This document shows, in pieces, positions 8,897-14,264 of a DNA stretch of 14,264 nt. Below the pieces are notes generated by a model. The model did not search any database. It was not told where the DNA came from and was given only the letters and a program-made list of their open reading frames with translations. The first letter of the stretch is position 1. Every line of letters begins with the position of its first letter. Both the position numbers and the translations under genes were made by a program. Source of the stretch: Bipolaris cookei (taxonomy: Eukaryota > Ascomycota > Dothideomycetes > Pleosporales > Pleosporaceae); assembly GCA_002286855.1 (NCBI GenBank), contig NRSV01000170.1, positions 4,675 through 18,938 on the forward strand, given 5' to 3'.

Positions 8897-9498
8897 GGCG
8901 CAGGAGATGTCGCGTCAACAGTATGGGAGTTTTGACGTAGATTTGTTAACCACCGATGCGTTAGAGAGTCATTCTATGTATCTCATATTGCCTTGTCATC
9001 ATGCTTACTAATCCTGCTTATGCTGAAACCCTGCGTTTATCATGATCGACCTAGCGCTGAGTAACCAGGAATCGTTCGTCAGAAAGCGAGCATAGGGATT
9101 CAGACTTGAATCTAGAACACTCTAACCGGCTTGCTTTCTGTTGCGGATAGCCTTCTAGACTCGAGTTCCAACGAGATTCACATATATGCAGTGTGTATTC
9201 CCGCGAGATGGCGGGTGAACGAGCAATCAGACCTCACCTTTGGCGTTGCATGCACTCGATGGATCCATAGCATAGTTGTCAACAAGATTTCAAGTGATGC
9301 TCATCCCGTTGCTTTTCTCTCACATCAGGGTTTTGTAAAATATAATAACTAGGTGTGCGTTGTTCGCAAATTGCTTAGCGTCAGCATAATATTAGTCAAC
9401 AGAAGTGATTATCACGCAAGTACGATGCGTTCGCGGATAGAGAGGGCACCAGAGCTGTAAGCAAAAAGCGTCCAGGGAATCTCGATGCTTCACAATTA
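8897..9498. other. Intergenic region, no gene seen
   Basis: Holds the upstream region of the SUR7-like gene. An open stretch at 9131-9352 starts at a non-ATG codon and has no recognisable content. Confidence 0.4.
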
Positions 9499-9770
9499 TA
9501 CACTCTCATGCAGTTGCAGCTTCCGGTTTCTGTAAGCAGGCGACCTCTGATCCCACACTAAGCTTCTGTCGCTTAGTGGTAATCTTGCCCAAATAGTATT
9601 AGTTTCTGTCAGCGATGCGTCTTCTTTCAAACTCTTAGACCAACCAACGCATCATGTTTACATGGCTTAGCTCTTTTTGGACAAGCGTATACCAGGCGGA
9701 TCCATGTCCCGCGTGGGATGACAAGAAAGCCGCGTGTGCAAAGCGGAAGCTGCAAATTCATGAGAGTGTA
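9499..9770. mobile_element. MITE, TA-flanked, copy 2 (272 bp)
   Basis: Same element as 3561-3824, same orientation, with TA at both ends. In the first ~130 bp the differences I read are all transitions (for example cccacgct versus cccacact, and aagcctctg versus aagcttctg). It contains an 8 bp stem (cactaagc...gcttagtg) that is disrupted in copy 1. Confidence 0.85.
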
Positions 9771-9907
9771 TGGCCTGAGATAACTGATGGACTTGACAAC
9801 TATGCAGAGATCAACACATGGCGATTGCTTGACCAATAGCAGGTTAGCTGACTTACGAAAAGTAGACACCACATATGAGACGAGCTTCCCCTCAGGTAGG
9901 ATGTAAT

Positions 9908-9918
9908 TATAATAAAAA
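9908..9918 (+). promoter_or_regulatory. TATA-like box upstream of the 9960 gene
   Basis: tataataaaaa lies 42-52 bp before the ATG at 9960, which is in a good start context (cgcaATGg). Confidence 0.4.
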
Positions 9919-9959
9919 GACCGGTGCTCTCGAAACCAGGTCTATATTGAAAAGCCGCA

Positions 9960-10761
9960 ATGGAGGAAACCAACGCTACAGAAACAATGTGGCCAGCTCA
10001 AGACGAGAGCTGTCTCACAGCTAACGCTACGTCCTACATCGATGACTACGTCCAAGCTATCGAGTTCGAAAATGTTTTGATACTAATATCCTTGGCTCCG
10101 AAACCTTATTTCCTGATCTATACGGGGCAACCGTGGATTGGGAGCCACTACTTCAACGCAAGTATGCGCCAGAAACGAGGACAGAACAGTTGCCTATCTC
10201 ACCCTATCCCTTTGCCACTCTCACTGCAGCAGGTGCTTTATCACCAAAATCTATGCAAACAGCACATGTTGACCTCTTTTAGCTTATGAGCCCCATCACC
10301 CGCTCGCCCACGCAGGATACGAGCGGTACGAAACTTCCCCTTCCTCTCCTGCTCCTTTTTGGACTGGTGGAGACATCTACTTTGCCGACAGTAATTTCCC
10401 AATGACGGCTACGACGACATTTTCATGGGATGATATAAAACAACAGTGTTTACCTACTTCAGACAGCCTTGCTACGCTGCCAAAATTGTCTAACCCTCAC
10501 GTCATCGACCCGCCTGGAAACGAACACGAAATGTGGGTGTCGCCACGGGATTTAGTTCTTAGTGGTACGAGAGAGTCAGGATCGATGCAGACCCCGCAGA
10601 AGCATGGAAAAGATGTTTTGGAAAGGTACTCCAGAGCAGAGCATGAGATTGCGTCCTTATCAAGGAGAACTTTTCATAGCGCTGTGAGAAATGCGAAGCG
10701 GAAGGGAGGCGGAAAGACAAAGCAGGCTGGTATTAACCGCAAAAGGCCTCGTAGTTCGTGA
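9960..10761 (+). pseudogene. Orphan gene with basic C-terminus, broken by two apparent -1 shifts at T-runs
   Basis: Three frames read as consecutive parts of one protein. Part 1 runs from ATG 9960 to about 10078. Part 2 runs from about 10079 to 10279 (includes GSETLFPDLYGATVDWEPLL). Part 3 runs from about 10281 to 10761 (includes AYEPHHPL, FWTGGDIYFADSNFP and FSWDDIKQQ). The breaks fall at TTTT runs, 10075-10078 and 10277-10280, and both need a single-base offset of the same sign. The spacing is too small for introns. The total becomes an exact multiple of three, 267 codons plus stop. The C-terminus is strongly basic (KRKGGGK, NRKRPRSS), resembling a nuclear-localisation signal. No family is recognised. 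Either the allele is inactivated, or the assembly undercalled two homopolymers. Confidence 0.55.
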
Positions 10762-11186
10762 CGGTGCAAGAGTTGCAGTTATATTTGGCGTTGTTAGTGA
10801 AATACATAGCATTTAACGAAGAAGTCTTCTATGGTCGCCCATCTTGACTTAGTGGTTTCTCCTGAATGAGACATGTTGCATATCACGCATGCCATCTAAT
10901 AGCATGGAGGTGCGAATCCAATCACAAGTTAGTTGGATGAATGAAGATGATAGAGGTACAAGATGAGCCCGGAAGGTTGACACTGCAAATACACAATCTT
11001 ATTTCATGCACGGCTTTGTCATCTGCATAGTATTGCCAAATTCCGTGCATCACAAATGAGGTCGCTGGACTACAACTTCATCTAGAACCTCTTTCTTGGT
11101 ACACATTAACGATCTCTTGTCAACATATCAATACCAGCGCTGTACTTGTGTATGTACCTGGGCAGCATAACATAACTAAGATTAAC
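10762..11186. other. Intergenic region, no gene seen
   Basis: No convincing ORF. A Pol III box A-like string (tgacttagtgg, 10846-10856) and a box B-like string (ggtgcgaatcc, 10909-10919), each one base off consensus, sit at tRNA-like spacing, but no tRNA cloverleaf can be drawn around them. Confidence 0.4.
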
Positions 11187-11194
11187 TATATATA
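11187..11194 (+). promoter_or_regulatory. TATA box upstream of the 11233 ORF
   Basis: tatatata, 38-45 bp upstream of the first ATG. It would place transcription start only about 10-15 nt before that ATG, so translation may begin at a downstream ATG. Confidence 0.4.
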
Positions 11195-11232
11195 GAAACA
11201 CTTTGTCCCGGATACGATACAGGAAATAGCTT

Positions 11233-12075
11233 ATGTCTCACTCTTTCTCCCTCACTGTAAGCAAAGGCACATGCATACTTTCATGCTGTGCGGTGACAGT
11301 TTCTCAAGAATACAGTGGACAAGATTCACTACATATTATCCTCGGGTCTGCAGCCTGGATGCACCCTAGCAGGACAAAAGATTTCATTTTACAAATGGAC
11401 TTCGAAACAGATTCTAGAAAGCGCACACTATCAGCTATGGATCCAACCAGCTCGCCGAGCCGAAAGAGAGCCAGACTGTCGCCTGTAAAGCCCAGTAAAC
11501 CGATCTTACGCGTAAACTGCACTGTTGGGCCACAACGCCCCAAACCCCAGCCGTTTGTGTCACCATTGTCATTTTCCATCGAATCCAGCACGACATTCAC
11601 GAGCTCTATACGGTCTGGGCATACCTCAGCCAGATTCTACCAAGACCAGTCCTCTAGCCAGGTCTACGATTGTTATCAAACATACAATCATCAGCCACAG
11701 AGCTATGCACAACCTCCGGATAGGTCACCTGCACCACCATACTGGCCAGGGTTCTCAGGCTATCAGCCGGCATGGACTCCAACACGCCGCGAGCCGTATG
11801 GCTCCTACAACTTTGCGGAAATGTGCCAGACTAGCGCCTCTCGTTCAGTCTACACTGCATTCTCTAATGGCAACGAAGACGCTAGAAACGTTGCTAGTGG
11901 TGCACCCATGGATCAACCCGTGAGGCTTCCTCATCAATCTGGAGATACTCGTAGTGCTTTTGTTGATGCCCTGCGATCTTGTATACTTAACATCAAAGCG
12001 AAGCTAGTTGAAGAACAAGGCCGAGTAGATGAAATCCTAGACTTGGTAGCTCTTTTTGAGGTTTCAGGGCCATAG
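11233..12075 (+). CDS. Orphan, disordered nuclear-type protein, up to 280 aa
   Basis: Open from ATG 11233. A more protein-like start is ATG 11395 (MDFETDSRKRTL), giving 226 aa. Two basic patches, SRKR and SPSRKRARLSP, look like a nuclear-localisation signal. The middle is rich in Ser, Pro, Gln and Tyr with aromatic-proline motifs (PPYWPGFSGYQPAW) and should be disordered. The last ~40 residues form a likely amphipathic helix (FVDALRSCILNIKAKLVEEQ) that could mediate dimerisation. No DNA-binding or enzymatic domain is recognised. I tried candidate introns near the 5' end (donor gtaagc at 11257) and none kept frame. The gene has no evident partner nearby. Confidence 0.55.
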   Translation: MSHSFSLTVSKGTCILSCCAVTVSQEYSGQDSLHIILGSAAWMHPSRTKDFILQMDFETDSRKRTLSAMDPTSSPSRKRARLSPVKPSKPILRVNCTVGPQRPKPQPFVSPLSFSIESSTTFTSSIRSGHTSARFYQDQSSSQVYDCYQTYNHQPQSYAQPPDRSPAPPYWPGFSGYQPAWTPTRREPYGSYNFAEMCQTSASRSVYTAFSNGNEDARNVASGAPMDQPVRLPHQSGDTRSAFVDALRSCILNIKAKLVEEQGRVDEILDLVALFEVSGP

Positions 12076-12782
12076 GGCTTGTTTTGAGTTTAGCCAACAG
12101 CATGGCAATTCGATTTTTACCATGTAAAGAAGCATATAATGATTTGAGACACATATCTACTAGATCGAATGGATTTTTTGCGTTTGCTATCTGTGACAGC
12201 CTTACATAAGTAAATCACGTGCTTGCAGCCATTCTTTCAGTTGAGGCGAGCATAATCGTGCGTCTCTAGCAAGCCGCACAACGCACAGTATGTTGCAAGA
12301 TAGTTACTGTCTTAGATAGTGAGATGGCTTGACTGGAATTAAATGGCATCCGTGCAGACTGTATCCACGCGTGCTACGGTTGTTAGCGATCGCGGCTTCC
12401 CTCCTGCACGCGACTGCGTAACGGTTTTAGTCAGTCTCACTCTACGGATATGGTTAAGCGCTAGATGTCTGCTGCAGAGTGACCGATATTATTGGTCAGT
12501 CGTTTATCCAGCGATGAATGATTTAGTGGAATGTTGAATGCAGAGGTGAAGCCGCAATCGCAAACGACTGTACATATTCAGAATCGTGTTCATCAAGATA
12601 TGTACATATTAGTCTATGAAACTTCCAACCATTGAATATGCAAGCAGCTGACGGTAAGCAAGCGTGTTTCAATTCTCATCCACAGGGTGCCCCCCTCTAA
12701 ATGGGACACATCGCTCTATTGCTTATGGAATTGCAGATTTGTGGGGTAACCGATAACCTATCAGCATAAGCACTATGAGACC
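12076..12782. other. Intergenic region, no convincing gene
   Basis: An open stretch at 12343-12537 begins with ATG but looks compositionally random. The string tgtacatatt occurs twice 32 bp apart (12569 and 12601). Confidence 0.4.
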
Positions 12783-12790
12783 TATATAAA
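12783..12790 (+). promoter_or_regulatory. TATA box of the small basic protein gene
   Basis: tatataaa, a strong consensus, 117 bp before the ATG at 12907. It implies a 5' leader of about 85-90 nt. This is the best core promoter match in the window. Confidence 0.55.
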
Positions 12791-12906
12791 AGCTCATCAT
12801 CGGGTAATTTGAGATAGCTAGTATTCAGATCTATACTACACACGATTCAAGTTTCTTAGCACATTTGACATTGGTCCGCAAAGCACAGCTAATAGTTAAC
12901 TTCAAC

Positions 12907-13089
12907 ATGAACAAGAATTCTACCAATAATAGGCGAAAGGCGAATACTGCCGCTTTGATGCGATCAAATCCTAAAGTTTTTGAGGCTTATGAAACCCGCA
13001 AAACCCTGAAGGGTGCCGTCCGGAAGACTCGTGTGAAGCCGCATCGATACTATCTTCGTAAGCGACGTACGACCACTACGTTGGCGTGA
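12907..13089 (+). CDS. Small highly basic protein, 60 aa
   Basis: Starts at ATG 12907 (cttcaacATGaac). The frame is open further upstream but without another ATG. The product has 18 Lys/Arg and only 2 Glu, no Asp (net about +16), an Asn-rich start, a central predicted helix (KVFEAYETRKTLKGAVRK) and a YYLRKRR-TTTT tail. Composition suggests nucleic-acid or other polyanion binding, but no family is recognised. There is no signal peptide, cysteine or membrane segment. A strong TATA box upstream argues that it is a real gene. Confidence 0.5.
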   Translation: MNKNSTNNRRKANTAALMRSNPKVFEAYETRKTLKGAVRKTRVKPHRYYLRKRRTTTTLA

Positions 13090-13416
13090 TCAGCCGAGTT
13101 CAATAGCCGCATGTAGGCGGACAATATTTCTGCTTCCTCTGAGTCACCATTCGCAGCAGATTGGGTGATCTCTTCTTCCGAGTCGCTTCCCAATCCCTGT
13201 TTTTTCTACATCGCTACGCTCCGCGATAACCCAACAGTGTATGAATATAAGAGTGTCTAATTCATATGTCTAGTCCTAGGAAGACTAAAAATATAGACTA
13301 TAGACATGAAACTAGACCTTATATAGATACAGCAATGCACATAGATTTCTCGCTACAGTCAATGACTGCCACATGGCAGCTGAAAATTTCGTGATATGGT
13401 AGACTTCGTTTACTGA
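13090..13416. other. Intergenic region, no gene seen
   Basis: AT-rich, with several tagac/ctaga-type short repeats around 13266-13320 that may be decayed transposon sequence leading into the transposase remnant. Confidence 0.35.
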
Positions 13417-13650
13417 TTGTTGACGGTTTTGAGAAAAATGAGATCTTGTCAAAATTATGCAATGCTGCAGACGCCTATAACAGCAGTATCAGCGAACGGT
13501 TTTATTTCGCTGCAAAAACTCATGTTAACGAAGGACGCCTATACTCTTGACAAAACGAGCGAGCAAAGCTTGCAGCGACACTTATTGAAACTCTCAAAGC
13601 TATCCAACTTGCATCCCTTCGTGACGGACATCATGGTGTTACGAACCTGA
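13417..13650 (+). pseudogene. Transposase remnant, C-terminal part of a fungal pogo/Fot1-type element
   Basis: The frame has no ATG start. It contains a LQTP(I/V)T-x-VSANG-x-SLQ segment, then KDAYTLDKTS and LQRHLLKLSK, which I recognise as the linker downstream of the DDE domain in many fungal Tc1/pogo/Fot1 transposases. Similarity stops at about 13609, exactly where a perfect 30 bp inverted repeat begins. The catalytic DDE region is absent upstream. It cannot encode a functional transposase. The family call is from memory of the pattern. Confidence 0.5.
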
Positions 13651-13708
13651 AGGGAGGAGGCACGGCGGTTAAGTTAAGAAGCATCGACGACCAGTCGACC
13701 CAGCCATA

Positions 13709-13970
13709 TGTAACGCGGGGGCACGTATCACGTGACCTCCTCGGTGGCGCATGCCCGAGGAAAGGTCTTGGCAGACTCCTCGTACATAAGCCACCGAGGA
13801 ATACTCGGGCTCCTCTGACCGAGGGTTACGAGCATCAAAAGTATATAGTAATAGGCATCGAACCCTTAGGGCTCGATGTGTTCAACTTAAGTTACGAGTA
13901 CAAGTACAATATACGAGTTACTTGCAGAAACACTGTTCATACCACCCTGTCACTTCATCCGCGAAAACCA
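13709..13970 (+). repeat. LTR-like sequence (possible solo retrotransposon LTR), ends uncertain
   Basis: Begins near tgtaacgcggggg. It has a cacgtg, an 11 bp inverted repeat (tcctcggtggc, 13738-13748; gccaccgagga, 13790-13800), a TATA-like gtatatagta (13841-13850) and then a hairpin (13856-13878) where an R region would start. This U3-R style is typical of fungal LTRs. I found no matching 5 bp target duplication and no partner LTR, so the boundaries are approximate. Confidence 0.35.
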
Positions 13971-14031
13971 ACCCAAAAGTCTTGACACCAGAAGTCTTAT
14001 ATTACTTCCACTCAAGATCCTACTCTTAACA

Positions 14032-14113
14032 CATGGTGCGCCGGAACTGACCAATCAGCTCGTCAAAAATCTGCGACCCTCGCTGAATGATTGGCTAGTT
14101 CCGGCACACCATG
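14032..14113. mobile_element. Small foldback repeat, 26 bp arms (82 bp)
   Basis: The left arm, 14032-14057 (catggtgcgccggaactgac...), and the right arm, 14088-14113, pair at 23 of 26 positions. The inner arm sequence gtgcgccggaactgaccaatc resembles gtgccgaaaacgaccaatc in the arms of the 7666-7811 element. It may be the terminal region of the pogo-like element that supplied the transposase remnant. The right arm overlaps the start of the larger inverted repeat by 8 bases. Confidence 0.6.
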
Positions 14114-14264
14114 ATGTCCGTCACGAAGGGATGCACGTTAGTTTTCATTATTTCGCCTAGATTGGAAATTCTTTACAACCTCTTGTTAATCGCATAACTG
14201 TGTTTCGCTCTTTAATTGGGAGATCGGACTAAGTTGTTCCACTAACCACTGTAAAGACAAAGAA

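Larger units (their letters stand above)
13610..14135. mobile_element. 526 bp unit bounded by a perfect 30 bp inverted repeat
   Basis: The left arm, 13610-13639, begins tgcatcccttcgtgacggac. The right arm, 14106-14135, is its exact reverse complement. The outer bases of both arms read TGCA. No clear target duplication is seen outside them. The unit contains LTR-like sequence and an inner foldback. It could be a nonautonomous DNA element, or the result of an inverted duplication that trapped a retroelement end. Confidence 0.6.

Noticed and set aside
9131..9352. ORF of 73 codons
   Set aside because: No ATG start, no motif, and random-looking composition in an intergenic stretch.
9654..9839. 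ORF overlapping MITE copy 2
   Set aside because: Most of it is MITE sequence, and the matching frame is not open in copy 1.
11525..11923. His-rich ORF in another frame of the 11233 gene
   Set aside because: Shadow frame. Its His/Pro richness is explained by Tyr/Gln/Pro codons read one base over.
12343..12537. 64-codon ORF with ATG
   Set aside because: No motif, no promoter signal, and composition consistent with chance.
1..14264. Starship captain (DUF3435 tyrosine recombinase), polyketide/NRPS cluster genes, NLR genes
   Set aside because: Looked for because of the DUF3723 gene, but no corresponding coding region is present in any frame.

Overview
The window looks like accessory, transposon-rich DNA from a filamentous ascomycete. 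A Dothideomycete (Pleosporales-type) origin is my inference. The evidence is short spliceosomal introns (45-57 bp, GTATGT/GTAAGT donors, CAG or TAG acceptors), fungus-specific protein families (DUF3723, fungal-type BTB, SUR7/PalI-like), a fungal pogo/Fot1-type transposase remnant, several MITE-like elements, and low gene density with orphan proteins. I see no rRNA, credible tRNA, CRISPR or bacterial-type operon.

Layout. Positions 1-510 hold two copies of a ~98 bp repeat in tandem at a 411 bp offset, with small leftward ORFs ending inside each copy (transposon debris). Positions 938-3462 hold a rightward DUF3723-family gene with one 47 bp intron, a conserved N-terminal half and a long low-complexity C-terminal half. 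A TA-flanked MITE lies at 3561-3824 and a second copy in the same orientation at 9499-9770; together they bracket the central block. Positions ~4626-5413 hold a spliced orphan gene with a 17-residue internal duplication. Positions 6091-7437 hold a fungal BTB/POZ protein whose exon joins do not resolve cleanly. A 146 bp foldback element with perfect 52 bp arms lies at 7666-7811. Positions 8153-8896 (minus) hold a two-exon, four-helix SUR7/PalI-like membrane protein.

Positions 9960-10761 hold one orphan gene with an NLS-like C-terminus that is broken by two apparent -1 shifts, each at a TTTT run. Positions 11233-12075 hold a disordered, NLS-bearing orphan protein. Positions 12907-13089 encode a 60-residue, highly basic (net about +16) protein behind a good TATA box. 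The right end (13417-14135) is a nest of repeats: a transposase C-terminal fragment, a perfect 30 bp inverted repeat that starts where transposase similarity ends, LTR-like sequence between the arms, and a smaller foldback unit.

The genes do not form an obvious pathway. The most suggestive point is the DUF3723 gene in a repeat-rich setting: DUF3723 genes are recurrent accessory cargo of Starship giant transposons, so the window could be Starship or similar accessory DNA. No tyrosine-recombinase captain (DUF3435) is present, so this remains a hypothesis. Family calls come from remembered motif patterns, not from searches.
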